From Candidatus Avelusimicrobium fimicolum (GTDB taxonomy: Bacteria > Elusimicrobiota > Elusimicrobia > Elusimicrobiales > Elusimicrobiaceae): DNA of 64,000 nucleotides. Every line of letters starts with the position of its first letter. Within the stretch, counting starts at the first letter, position 1. Both the position numbers and the translations under genes were made by a program. The notes beneath the pieces were generated by a model that saw only the letters and a program-made list of their open reading frames with translations, had not been told where the DNA came from and did not search any database. Below are positions 43,153 to 51,047 of the stretch, one piece after another. The stretch spans positions 1 through 64,000 of the forward strand of contig UQJU01000002.1 of the NCBI GenBank assembly GCA_900541355.1, written 5' to 3'.

Positions 43153-43182
43153 AAGCCCCTTGGCCTGCCAAGGGGCTTTTTA
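43153..43182 (+). terminator. Terminator after the second YfcC gene
   Basis: AGCCCCTTGG and CCAAGGGGCT arms with a CCTG loop, then TTTTT. It leaves only a few bases before the next ATG, so the SSS transporter gene relies on read-through or a very short promoter region. Confidence 0.88.
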
Positions 43183-43186
43183 AAAT

Positions 43187-44614
43187 ATGGTAAACGAATT
43201 AAAAACAGTTTCTTATTTTCATTGGTTGGACTGGACGGTATTTTTTGCCGTACTGTCCGCCACGGTGGCTGCCGCTGTTTATGGTATGCGCCGGATAAAC
43301 AAAAAGCGAGAAAACAAACCAGCCAAAGCATTGGACTATTTGTTAATGGGGCGTCAACTCACCCTCCCGCTGTTTGTGGCTACACTGGTAGCCACTTGGT
43401 ACGGAGGAATCTTCGGCGTGAACGAAATTACGTTTAACTATGGTATTTACAATTTTGTTACACAGGGAGCCTTTTGGTATATTTCCTACTTAATTTTCGC
43501 CTTTTTTATTACCGATAAAATTGCCCGCTTCAAATCTGTTACACTGCCCGACTTAACAGGCCAAATGTTCGGTCCGAAATCAGCCAAGGTGGCTGCCATA
43601 TTTACCTTCTTTTATATTACCCCGGTGGCTTATGTACTCAGTTTGGGAATGTTTTTGCATATGGTATTTGGGGTTGGTGTCCTGCCCGGTATGGTGTTGG
43701 GTACACTCTTTACAGGCTTATACAGCGCGTGGGGCGGCTTCCGCTCGGTGGTATTTTCCGACTTGGTACAATTTTTTGTAATGTGCAGCGCGGTGCTTTT
43801 AGTAGTATTGTTTTCCGTAGGAACCTTTGGCGGGTTATCGTTTTTAAAGGCTAACCTGCCGGCCTCGCACTTTACGCTAACCGGGGGCAATTCGTGGCTC
43901 AATACGCTTATTTGGGGCTTTATCGCGCTATCCACACTTATTGACCCCAGTTTTTACCAACGCTGTTTTGCCGCAAAAAATCCCCGCATTGTCAAAAAAG
44001 GCATTTTAATTTCCACCTTTATTTGGTTCTGCTTTGATTTATGCACCACGGCAGGCTCGTTGTATGCGCGGGCGGTTTTACCGCAAGCCGAGCCGGGACA
44101 GGCGTATTTCTTTTACGCTATCCAATTACTTCCGGCGGGTTTAAAGGGATTTTTTGTTGCCGGAATTTTGTCTATTATTCTTTCCACCCTAAACTCTTTT
44201 CTGTTTATCGCATCCAATACATTAAGTTTTGACTTATTGCGCTTCCGTATTAAAAATATTGTACTTTCTAACCGCGTGTCTATTTTTCTGGTAGGAGCCT
44301 TGGCTATTTGTATGGCACATATGTTCCACGGCAGTTTTAAGGAAATTTGGCTCGTACTCGGCTCCTATTTTTCTGCCTGTTTATTGGTGCCGATTTTAAT
44401 GGGATACTTATATCCGGGCCGGATAAGCGACCGCCTGTTTGTGGTTTCTTCGCTTACCAGTGCGGCGGCAATGACGGCTTGGCGCCTTGTTCCCAAAAAC
44501 GAATTGTTAGAAGCATTAGACCCGTTTTATGTTGGAATTTTGACAGGACTTGTTATCCTGCTGATTTTCCGCCAAAGAGGAGGAACTCCTATTGCGCGCA
44601 TTACTTATCGGTAA
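43187..44614 (+). CDS. Sodium:solute symporter (SSS family), possible thiamine transporter
   Basis: 475 residues with about 13 helices. The SSS hallmarks ATWYGGIFGVNE, LPDLTGQMFG and GFIALSTLIDPSFYQRCFAAK are present. The 3' end overlaps thiamine pyrophosphokinase by 23 nt. This coupling suggests it imports thiamine or a precursor, as proposed for the ThiV-type members of the family, but the sequence itself does not prove a substrate. No TPP riboswitch lies in the few bases before it. Confidence 0.85.
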   Translation: MVNELKTVSYFHWLDWTVFFAVLSATVAAAVYGMRRINKKRENKPAKALDYLLMGRQLTLPLFVATLVATWYGGIFGVNEITFNYGIYNFVTQGAFWYISYLIFAFFITDKIARFKSVTLPDLTGQMFGPKSAKVAAIFTFFYITPVAYVLSLGMFLHMVFGVGVLPGMVLGTLFTGLYSAWGGFRSVVFSDLVQFFVMCSAVLLVVLFSVGTFGGLSFLKANLPASHFTLTGGNSWLNTLIWGFIALSTLIDPSFYQRCFAAKNPRIVKKGILISTFIWFCFDLCTTAGSLYARAVLPQAEPGQAYFFYAIQLLPAGLKGFFVAGILSIILSTLNSFLFIASNTLSFDLLRFRIKNIVLSNRVSIFLVGALAICMAHMFHGSFKEIWLVLGSYFSACLLVPILMGYLYPGRISDRLFVVSSLTSAAAMTAWRLVPKNELLEALDPFYVGILTGLVILLIFRQRGGTPIARITYR

Positions 44615-45212
44615 CGGGGAAACCCAAGAAGCCGCCTTTCTACAACATCTTGCCCGCCAGGCCGATTTGATTTTGGCCGCAGACGGCGGGGCTGACCGCG
44701 CTTTATCCGCCGGGGTCCGCCCGGACGTGATTATTGGGGATTTAGATTCCGTATCTCCCCAAGCCAAAAAAATATTGCCGGCAGAAAAATTTATTTTCGT
44801 CAATAACCAAAACAATACCGATTTAGAAAAGGCTCTTGACTATCTTATCGCGCACCAATGCACTCAATGCACCTTGACGGGCTTTGTCGGCGGACGGTGG
44901 GATTTTACGTTTGGAAATTTTTTATCCGTTTACCCCTATTTGGACAAAATGGATATTTGCGTGGCGGGAAAAGGGTGGAAGATTTGGCCGCTGACACACT
45001 CCGTAACAAAGACCGTCCGCCCCGGCGCCCGGGTAAGCCTTATTCCGGCGGCTGATTGCCAAAATGTTACCTTGCAGGGGCTTGTTTATCCGCTGGAACA
45101 CGCAAATTTGTCCTTGGGACGCACAGGCCAAACATTAAGCAACGTGGCTAAACTTTCCGAAATAACCATATCATTTGATAAAGGTTTTTTATTACTTTAC
45201 ATAGAGGACTAA
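44592..45212 (+). CDS. Thiamine pyrophosphokinase
   Basis: 206 residues. It transfers pyrophosphate from ATP to thiamine, giving the cofactor TPP. The motifs AADGGADRAL, DVIIGDLDSVSP and NNTDLEKAL (catalytic acidic residues) and GFVGGRWDFTFGN are as in the TPK family. The start is a TTG codon preceded by a perfect AGGAGG at 8 nt. It lies inside the end of the SSS transporter gene. A terminator follows at 45211-45240. Confidence 0.94.
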   Translation: MRALLIGNGETQEAAFLQHLARQADLILAADGGADRALSAGVRPDVIIGDLDSVSPQAKKILPAEKFIFVNNQNNTDLEKALDYLIAHQCTQCTLTGFVGGRWDFTFGNFLSVYPYLDKMDICVAGKGWKIWPLTHSVTKTVRPGARVSLIPAADCQNVTLQGLVYPLEHANLSLGRTGQTLSNVAKLSEITISFDKGFLLLYIED

Positions 45213-45240
45213 AAACGCGCCCCAAAAGAGCGCGTTTTTT
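45211..45240. terminator. Bidirectional terminator between the TPK and TPR genes
   Basis: AAAAACGCGC and GCGCGTTTTTT arms around CCCAAAAGA, between convergent genes. Confidence 0.88.
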
Positions 45241-46780
45241 ACTTTATTTTTTTGTATAACTTTTCTGCGGCTTTTATTTCACGGCGGGCCAGTTCCAAAT
45301 ATTTTTTTGCTTCGGTCTGTTGACCCAGAGCCACCAAAACGGCTCCGTAATGGTACGCAATTTCTGCGTTGGCAGAGAATGTTTCTGTATCAAGAGAAGT
45401 AAATAAATCGCGCGCCAAATCGGGTTTATTTTGTTTAAAATAAATCCAAGCCATTGTGTCTATAAAAGAAGCATCTTGCGGACTTATGGCCAATGCGCGG
45501 GCCGCATACCCGGAGGCCTCGTTTAGACGCACACCGCGCTCCGCCAACGAATACGCATACAAATTCAAAGCCGCCGCATTTTGTGGGTTTTCACCTATCA
45601 ACATTTCCAACTGTTCTTCTAACGCCTTATACTTTTTAAGTCCGTCTAACGCATAGGCATACTGCATCCGGGCTTCGGTGTAAGAAGAATTTGTATCCAA
45701 CACCTGCTCCAACACGCGCGCGGCTTTCTTATATTGTGCATTATCATTTAAAGCCACCCCATAAAAATACGCGACCTCTACATTACCCGGGAATTTTTGG
45801 TAAGCCTGCGCCAAAGTTTTTAAACTTTCTTGCGGCTGATTCAACCGCTGTAAATAAAAACTGACTTGCACCCATTTGGAAGCATTTTCGTTGTAGTCTG
45901 CCGCATCCCGCACATACGCGGCAGCGCGGGCATAATCACCTTTTTGCTCCGCAATCAAAGCCAAAAAGTACGAGGTGGGAATATCCCCGTTATCATCGGC
46001 CTTAGCCTTTAAAAAGTAGGTTTCGGCCTTGGGCAAATCTTTTACCAGCAAAAAGACAGAACCCATACGCGAATAAGTTGCCGCCGAACCGTAGCCGATT
46101 TTTTCCAATTCTTCCAGTTCGTGCAGCATTAAAAAATATTGGGAAGTTTTTTCATATACTTCGGCGCGGCCCAACATCGCCGCAGGATCTTTGGGGGACA
46201 CGGCAAGAGCCTTGTCGTAATAGGCCAAAGCCTGTTGGTACTGCTTACTGCGCCCGTAAATATTTCCGGCCGCCGTATAAATATCCGCCGCCAGAGCCGG
46301 GTATTTTTCTGCCAGTTCCAGCAGTTTAGCCGCCGCCTGCATACTCCCCAAAGAAGATAAAAGCGACGCATACTGATACAAAACCTGCGAATTTTCCGGC
46401 GCAAGAGTCAGGGCTTTTTCGTAGGCTTTTTCAGCCGCCTCCACCTTTCCCAATTTCCATTGGTAGGCACCGTAAACGGTCCAATCTTCGGGGTCCGTGG
46501 AGTCTGCGGGCACAAAATCAGCATACGGCTGAGCCAATTCCGGCTTGCCCTCAGCCAATGCCTGCGCCACTAAAAGCCGTTTGATATAGGCAGAATCCGG
46601 GGAAAGTTTTAAGGCTTGCTGTAATAAAGCAAAGGAAGCATTATCATTAGTGCGTTGTGCATAGACCGCCTTTAAAAAAGCATTTATTTGGCGCGCTTCC
46701 CGCCGGCTTTCAGGCGTCAGCGGCAAGGCAAACGCAGGGGAACACACCGCACACAAAGCCCATATTAAAATTTTTTTCAT
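45239..46780 (-). CDS. Exported TPR-repeat protein
   Basis: 513 residues with a signal peptide (about 1-18, ending AFA). At least ten tetratricopeptide repeats fill the rest (for example DWTVYGAYQWKLGKVEAAEK and AALNLYAYSLAERG). It is a scaffold-like periplasmic protein of unknown partner. Its start overlaps the rimI stop by 4 nt, so it is the last gene of the radical SAM-CBM-tsaE-tsaB-rimI unit. There is no lipobox. Confidence 0.9.
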   Translation of the reverse strand: MKKILIWALCAVCSPAFALPLTPESRREARQINAFLKAVYAQRTNDNASFALLQQALKLSPDSAYIKRLLVAQALAEGKPELAQPYADFVPADSTDPEDWTVYGAYQWKLGKVEAAEKAYEKALTLAPENSQVLYQYASLLSSLGSMQAAAKLLELAEKYPALAADIYTAAGNIYGRSKQYQQALAYYDKALAVSPKDPAAMLGRAEVYEKTSQYFLMLHELEELEKIGYGSAATYSRMGSVFLLVKDLPKAETYFLKAKADDNGDIPTSYFLALIAEQKGDYARAAAYVRDAADYNENASKWVQVSFYLQRLNQPQESLKTLAQAYQKFPGNVEVAYFYGVALNDNAQYKKAARVLEQVLDTNSSYTEARMQYAYALDGLKKYKALEEQLEMLIGENPQNAAALNLYAYSLAERGVRLNEASGYAARALAISPQDASFIDTMAWIYFKQNKPDLARDLFTSLDTETFSANAEIAYHYGAVLVALGQQTEAKKYLELARREIKAAEKLYKKIK

Positions 46781-47211
46781 AACTCTGCCCCCATAATCAG
46801 CGCATCGTCGGTATCGTTATAAAACTTTTCCCGGCGGCCCGTTTCTTTTAGTCCTGCTTTTTGGTAGAGAGAAATCGCCGGTATATTGCGCACATTTACT
46901 TCCAGCGTAACCGTCTGCCCTCCTCGGGCGCGGACTTCGGCAAAGGCCCTGGATAGCAGTAAAAAGCCTATCCCCCGTCGGCAAGCCTGCGGGCATACGG
47001 CCAAGTTTAATATTTCACAAAATCCAGCCGCCAAACGCAAAGCCAAAAAGCCCAATACTTCGCCGTTTTCCTCTGCGCACCACACCTGCGCAAACGGGTG
47101 TATAATTTCGCCCGCCAAGCCTTTTTCGCCCCAATGCGCACTCATCGGCTGGGCCGCTTCTATCTGCGCCAACCGGGGAGCATCTAACGCAACGGCCGGG
47201 CGCAACTTCAT
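46777..47211 (-). CDS. rimI: Ribosomal protein S18 alanine N-acetyltransferase RimI
   Basis: 144-residue GNAT protein. The acetyl-CoA loop is CRRGIGFLLL, preceded by the FCEILNLAVCP strand. The NVRNIPAISLYQKAGL segment is typical for RimI. It acetylates the N-terminus of S18. Its position between tsaB and the TPR gene, with 4-nt overlaps on both sides, matches the common tsaE-tsaB-rimI order and supports the name. Confidence 0.92.
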   Translation of the reverse strand: MKLRPAVALDAPRLAQIEAAQPMSAHWGEKGLAGEIIHPFAQVWCAEENGEVLGFLALRLAAGFCEILNLAVCPQACRRGIGFLLLSRAFAEVRARGGQTVTLEVNVRNIPAISLYQKAGLKETGRREKFYNDTDDALIMGAEL

Positions 47212-47903
47212 TTAGGTTGCACCAGTTCAAAACGGGCAGGCTTTAAATAAAGCGGTTCCAACGCATTTTGGCTCCAAGAGTCCTCCTGCGCCATTTCAAG
47301 TAAAGTGGCCGGGCGGACAAAGCAATCCTTTTCACTAGCAAAGGCATACGAATGGCCCACCAATCCGGAAAGGGGATGAGCGTCTTTATCGCTACCCGCC
47401 AAGAAAAGCGGCTTGCCGTAGGCGGACAAGCGGTTTAATAACTCCTCGCGGGACAGCCAAGCCGGTCCTTGCTTTTCCTCATCAAAAATCTGCAAAAAGT
47501 ATTCTTCTCTAAACGCGTGCAAAACCACCGCCAATGCGCCCTGTGGATTTTGCTTTTTCCAGGCGGCAAAAGCACGGGAGGATTCGGCCTGGCGGCAAAG
47601 GACCTCAAACATAGTCGCCCCGCGGACCTGTGTTTTATTCAAAAATTGCATCATAGAAGCAAACGTGAGCGAAATACGAATCCCGGTAAAACGCCCCGGG
47701 CCGCGGATGATAAAAATTTGTCCAATATCTTCCATTTGCGCCCCGGCTTTCGTAAGCAAGGATTCCAAAGCAGGAAAAAGTAGTTTTTCCTGTTTGACGC
47801 CTTTGCGGCGCACGGAAAAGATTTTGTCCCCCTTTTTCACGGTCAACAGCAAAGGAGAACCAGACGTATCCATCCCCAAAGTTAATTTTTCGCCGCTTTG
47901 CAT
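47208..47903 (-). CDS. tsaB: tRNA threonylcarbamoyladenosine complex subunit TsaB
   Basis: 231 residues of the ASKHA fold. The N-terminal LGMDTSGSPLLLTV strand and the RGPGRFTGIRISLTFA motif (about 70-85) are typical. TsaB is the non-catalytic partner of TsaD in the t6A complex. It overlaps tsaE by 22 nt and rimI by 4 nt. Confidence 0.95.
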   Translation of the reverse strand: MQSGEKLTLGMDTSGSPLLLTVKKGDKIFSVRRKGVKQEKLLFPALESLLTKAGAQMEDIGQIFIIRGPGRFTGIRISLTFASMMQFLNKTQVRGATMFEVLCRQAESSRAFAAWKKQNPQGALAVVLHAFREEYFLQIFDEEKQGPAWLSREELLNRLSAYGKPLFLAGSDKDAHPLSGLVGHSYAFASEKDCFVRPATLLEMAQEDSWSQNALEPLYLKPARFELVQPK

Positions 47904-48358
47904 AATGCCTCCAACAACGCATCCGACACGCGCCCAAAAGATTGCAATTTAATCTCGCGTTCGTCGCCTTCTTTTAAAATAAAATCCATTTCCAACCGGT
48001 CCGCCGGCAACATCTGGCGAATCGGGTCCGGCCACTCGGCCAAAATAATGGCATTGTCATCTTCCAACATTTCTTCAAAGCCGAGGTTAAACACTTCGCC
48101 TTCCTCCAAGCGGAACAAGTCAATATGAAACAGGCGATGCTTTTTATTTTTGTATTCCTTCATCAAACTGAAACTGGCACTGGTGGGCGAACTTTTAAGC
48201 CCCAAAGCCGCCGCTATGCCCTTTACAAACACTGTTTTGCCGGCACCGATAGGTCCGCGCAAGAAAACAATTTCCCCGCCTTTAAGCGCAGAAGAAAACC
48301 GCTCGGCAAGCGCCAAGGTTTGCGCGCGGGAGTGTGTTCTGATTTCCGCTGTTTTCAT
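47882..48358 (-). CDS. tsaE: tRNA threonylcarbamoyladenosine ATPase TsaE
   Basis: 158 residues. The Walker A motif GPIGAGKT is at 35-42, followed by the HIDLFRLEEGEVFNLGFEE stretch and AEWPDPI that mark the family. It powers turnover of the TsaB-TsaD complex. It directly follows the CBM48-like gene and overlaps tsaB. Confidence 0.96.
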   Translation of the reverse strand: MKTAEIRTHSRAQTLALAERFSSALKGGEIVFLRGPIGAGKTVFVKGIAAALGLKSSPTSASFSLMKEYKNKKHRLFHIDLFRLEEGEVFNLGFEEMLEDDNAIILAEWPDPIRQMLPADRLEMDFILKEGDEREIKLQSFGRVSDALLEALCKAAKN

Positions 48359-48816
48359 TATTTCACCGTTTTAATGCAAATTTCGCGGCCGTCCACTTCG
48401 CGGCGGTCCAGGTTTACGGGGTCCAGCACATCACGCCCGTCCACCGAAAATACATATTTATATTCTCCCCCCGTCAGCGCGACAGAGGTTTCAAAATACC
48501 CCTTGCGGTACGGTTTTAGCACGATAGGGTCTTTTCCCCAACGGTTAAAATCCGCCAATAATTCCACCTTTTGCGCCCCGGGGGCCGTCAAATAAAATTT
48601 GCGGTATTTGACCTCGGTATCATACGGTTGGCGCACCGGTTTAGCACTTGCCAACAGGCTTTCTTTATTAAGCGGCGCCACGGAGGCGGAACTTTCAATC
48701 GTATCGGCGGCATAATCATAATAATCCTCCGACACGGCAAAAAACCAAGTCAGCACGAGTGCTATTAAAATCAAAAACAGCACAAAAAGGGCACCGGGCT
48801 TTTTAATCTTGGGCAT
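48358..48816 (-). CDS. Membrane-anchored protein with CBM48/AMPK-type glycogen-binding domain
   Basis: 152 residues. A basic N-terminus (MPKIKK) and one helix (about 8-28) anchor it. The positive-inside rule places the rest in the periplasm. A linker leads to an early-set beta-sandwich at about 70-145, with VELLADFNRWGKDPIVL and GEYKYVFSVDGRDVLDP. These segments contain the Trp and Asn of carbohydrate-binding module 48. The module normally binds glycogen or starch, a cytoplasmic polymer, so the predicted location is odd. The gene sits between radical SAM and tsaE, unrelated by known function. Confidence 0.82.
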   Translation of the reverse strand: MPKIKKPGALFVLFLILIALVLTWFFAVSEDYYDYAADTIESSASVAPLNKESLLASAKPVRQPYDTEVKYRKFYLTAPGAQKVELLADFNRWGKDPIVLKPYRKGYFETSVALTGGEYKYVFSVDGRDVLDPVNLDRREVDGREICIKTVK

Positions 48817-49456
48817 CTAAAAAACTCCTTAAATAAAAGACAGCCCCGTCGGCCTCGGCCACTTTTTTGACGGCCTCGGCATCCGCACCCGTTTTGTCCA
48901 CGCAACTGGCTACCAGACGGTCAAAATGCGCCGCTGCACACAGACGGATGAATTCGCGCACAGCCTCGTAGCCGTTCTCAAAGCCGGATACCGGACGGAC
49001 GATTTTTCGCCAAACAGATTCGTTTTCGGCATTCAAACTGACATTTACAACATCTACCACGCGGCGCAAGTCAGGCACGATATTTTTATGGTTAATTAAA
49101 TTGCCTAACCCGTTTGTATTCAGACGGATTTTAAAGGGTGGAAATTTGGCTTGGGCCATCCAGCCTTTGAGCGTTTGCGCCACAAACAAAAGTACGTCCA
49201 GGCGCATTGTCGGCTCCCCATAACCGCAGAAAACCACCTCTTTAAATGGGGCGGCTTTGAGTTCCTGTTCCAAGGCACAGAGAACCTCATTAGACGACGG
49301 TTCTCCCGCTGATAAATTTAAATTGTTCCCGTGAAAATCCATATGCCACTTGGTTTTTATGCAAAAGGCACACAAATTGGGGCAGCGGTTTGTTAAGTTG
49401 ATATACACCCCGTTTCCAAAGCGGTAAACGATTTTAGGCGCAGATTGTTGTTCCAT
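48803..49456 (-). CDS. Radical SAM protein (TatD-associated type)
   Basis: 217 residues, short for a radical SAM enzyme. The cluster-binding motif CPNLCAFC lies in NLTNRCPNLCAFCIKTKW. The FCGYGEPTMRLDVLL loop (GEPT, SAM contact), NTNGLGNLIN and VSLNAENESVW follow. The layout matches the small radical SAM proteins often encoded with TatD nucleases, but no tatD is here. The reaction is unknown. It leads the six-gene minus-strand unit. A TATAAT at 49477-49482 and AGAGG lie upstream. Confidence 0.85.
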   Translation of the reverse strand: MEQQSAPKIVYRFGNGVYINLTNRCPNLCAFCIKTKWHMDFHGNNLNLSAGEPSSNEVLCALEQELKAAPFKEVVFCGYGEPTMRLDVLLFVAQTLKGWMAQAKFPPFKIRLNTNGLGNLINHKNIVPDLRRVVDVVNVSLNAENESVWRKIVRPVSGFENGYEAVREFIRLCAAAHFDRLVASCVDKTGADAEAVKKVAEADGAVFYLRSFLDAQD

Positions 49457-49557
49457 ATAATACCTCTTATATGTATTATACCAATTTGGCCGGAGCCCCG
49501 CCGGGCAGAAAACAGACTAGGCAAGGAACCGCGAAAATTAATAAAATAAAAGAATAT

Positions 49558-49642
49558 GGAGAGGTGGCCGAGTGGTTTAAGGCACTAGTCTTGAAAACTG
49601 GCGTGGGGCAACCCACCGAGGGTTCGAATCCCTCCCTCTCCG
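49558..49642 (+). tRNA. tRNA-Ser (anticodon UGA)
   Basis: Class II tRNA. The acceptor is GGAGAGG with CCTCTCC. The anticodon loop CTTGAAA gives TGA. The long variable arm is GTGGGGCAACCCAC. The T-loop is TTCGAAT, the discriminator is G, and no CCA is encoded. It decodes UCA and other UCN codons. Its 3' end (49625-49645) is repeated exactly at 49830-49850. Confidence 0.97.
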
Positions 49643-49645
49643 TAG
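49625..49645 (+). repeat. 21-bp tRNA-Ser 3' end, repeat copy 1
   Basis: CGAATCCCTCCCTCTCCGTA plus a final G, covering the T-loop, acceptor strand and three bases after the gene. It is identical to 49830-49850. Confidence 0.9.
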
Positions 49646-49684
49646 AAATTGAAAACCCTGCGCGAGCAGGATTTTTGATTTCTA
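49646..49684 (+). terminator. Hairpin directly after tRNA-Ser
   Basis: Arms around CCTGC-GCGA-GCAGG extend with partly paired A/T-rich sequence on both sides, and a T-run follows the GC part. It can act as the tRNA terminator, and it is also the first spacer hairpin of the repeated units that follow. Confidence 0.65.
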
Positions 49685-49694
49685 TGAAAATATG

Positions 49695-49850
49695 AGGTGC
49701 GGCATAAATGACTTTATGCCGCAGGGATTTGAAGCCCGCAATGTGGTGTGAGTTTGAGGCCATTGGCCGAAAGGCGAACACAATGAGGGCGGGCCCGGGC
49801 AAAATTTCCGTCAGGAAATTTATGCAGGGCGAATCCCTCCCTCTCCGTAG
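49695..49850 (+). repeat. Hairpin-rich non-coding unit 1, ending in the tRNA 3' copy
   Basis: No coding sequence is supported. In order: the hairpin GCGGCATAAA/TTTATGCCGC, then GCAGGGATTTGAAGCCCGC, a long imperfect hairpin containing GGCCATTGGCC, a hairpin AAATTTCC-GTCA-GGAAATTT, and finally the 21-bp copy of the tRNA-Ser 3' end at 49830-49850. Unit 2 (49892-50065) has the same order of parts with different bases. Confidence 0.7.
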
Positions 49851-49888
49851 TAAATTAAATTCCTCGCATATGCGAGGAATTTAATTTA
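49851..49888 (+). repeat. Perfect 38-bp palindrome between the units
   Basis: Two 19-base arms, TAAATTAAATTCCTCGCAT and its exact complement, with no loop. It occupies the same place after the tRNA 3' copy as the hairpin after the real tRNA gene. Confidence 0.9.
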
Positions 49889-49891
49889 CAG

Positions 49892-50065
49892 GAGATTTGG
49901 AGCAACACCAACTGCTTGGTGTTGCGTAGGGATTCAAAAGGCGGAGCGATGTTTTTGTTTGTGCGCTTACGGTTCCGCGGCGCACAAGGCAAAAACCGCG
50001 AGCCTGGGCTGCATGCATTTTACGTCAGTAAAATGACCGGAAGCCGAAGCCCCCTTCGCACCTAG
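49892..50065 (+). repeat. Hairpin-rich non-coding unit 2
   Basis: The parts parallel unit 1. The hairpin GCAACACCAA/TTGGTGTTGC is followed by GTAGGGATTCAAAAGGCGG. A long hairpin then pairs GTTTTTGTTTGTGCGC with GCGCACAAGGCAAAAAC imperfectly. A hairpin CATTTTAC-GTCA-GTAAAATG and an end CGCACCTAG follow. CGCACCT at 50057-50063 is the complement of AGGTGCG at 49695-49701, the start of unit 1, so the two units may close on each other. A further hairpin CAAACTA-GTTT-TAGTTTG follows. Confidence 0.7.
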
Positions 50066-50181
50066 AACAAACTAGTTTTAGTTTGAAAAAGGACCGCTAT
50101 TTTGGAATTGGAAAACCGGAAACTAGGGGCAGTGGCATTTTAACCTGGAATCCGAAACCCAGCACAAGATTTTCTTATTTT

Positions 50182-50985
50182 ATGACCACAAAAATTACTT
50201 TTTTAGGAACGGGTAACGCGCTCGTTACCAAATGTTATAATACTTGCTTTGCCCTACAATACGCAGGCGACACTTTCCTCACCGACGCAGGCGGCGGAAA
50301 CACCATTTTGGCCCAGTTGGAAAAAGCCGATATTTCCGTTTCATCTATCCGCCATTTATTTTTAACTCACGGACACACCGACCATATTTTAGGTGTAATT
50401 TGGATTATCCGCTTGGCTGCATCGCTCTACACCCGCGGCAAACACCCGGGGCTAACGATTTTCTGCCACGACGAGTGCGAACAGAAACTGCGCGCCTTCT
50501 GCCAAATGACCTTAACTGCCAAGTTACAAGCAGTGCTGGATAACGGCATAAAATTTGTGCGGCTAACAAACGGCGAGGCCTTTCAGGCAGGCCCTTTTCA
50601 CGCAACAGCCTTTGATATTTTATCCACCAAAACCAAACAATTTGGCTACCGGCTGATACTTCCTGACGGGAAAATTTTGGTTTGTTTGGGCGACGAGCCA
50701 TATAACCCGGCTTGTTTGGCCTATGCCAAAGAGGCTGATTATTTACTGTCAGAAGCGTTCTGCCTGTATGGGGAGCGGGAAAAGTTTAAACCGTATGAAA
50801 AGCACCACTCTACCGCCTTGGATGCGGCGCGTGTAGCGCGGGAACTGTCCGCCAAGAACTTAATTTTGTACCACACGCAGGACAATAATCTTTCCGCCCG
50901 CAAAGCCCTTTACACAGACGAAGCCAAAAAGGAATTTTCCGGCGCCATTTATGTACCGGACGATTTAGAAAGTTTGGAAATTTAA
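50182..50985 (+). CDS. Metallo-beta-lactamase-fold hydrolase (RNase Z-like)
   Basis: 267 residues from the ATG at 50182. The frame is open further upstream, but that part is not conserved in type and falls in the non-coding units. The first strand KITFLGTGNA and the zinc motif HGHTDH (63-68) are as in RNase Z/MBL nucleases. The later ligands lie in LGDEPYNP and the KHHSTALDAARVA segment with the exosite-like His. It could be a tRNA 3' processing enzyme or a related hydrolase. The sequence is short of the RNase Z norm (about 300) and lacks a clear flexible arm. No clear SD is visible. A terminator follows at 51001-51026. Confidence 0.85.
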   Translation: MTTKITFLGTGNALVTKCYNTCFALQYAGDTFLTDAGGGNTILAQLEKADISVSSIRHLFLTHGHTDHILGVIWIIRLAASLYTRGKHPGLTIFCHDECEQKLRAFCQMTLTAKLQAVLDNGIKFVRLTNGEAFQAGPFHATAFDILSTKTKQFGYRLILPDGKILVCLGDEPYNPACLAYAKEADYLLSEAFCLYGEREKFKPYEKHHSTALDAARVARELSAKNLILYHTQDNNLSARKALYTDEAKKEFSGAIYVPDDLESLEI

Positions 50986-51000
50986 TTGCTTTTAAATGAC

Positions 51001-51026
51001 AACGCCCCGTAAAAACGGGGCGTTCT
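51001..51026. terminator. Terminator between the MBL gene and the acidic protein gene
   Basis: AACGCCCCGT and ACGGGGCGTT arms around AAAA, between convergent genes. Confidence 0.88.
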
Positions 51027-51047
51027 TATATCTGATTTGCCGGAAAA

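Noticed and set aside
49830..49850. A second, truncated tRNA-Ser gene
   Set aside because: Only the T-loop and acceptor strand are copied. The preceding bases cannot form D or anticodon arms, so it is not a tRNA.
49695..50065. Integron attC sites
   Set aside because: No 7-bp core sites of the GTTRRRY type and no integrase are present. The hairpins do not have the attC layout.
50083..50181. Longer frame for the MBL hydrolase starting at 50083
   Set aside because: The first 33 codons fall in the non-coding hairpin region. The conserved first strand begins right after the ATG at 50182.
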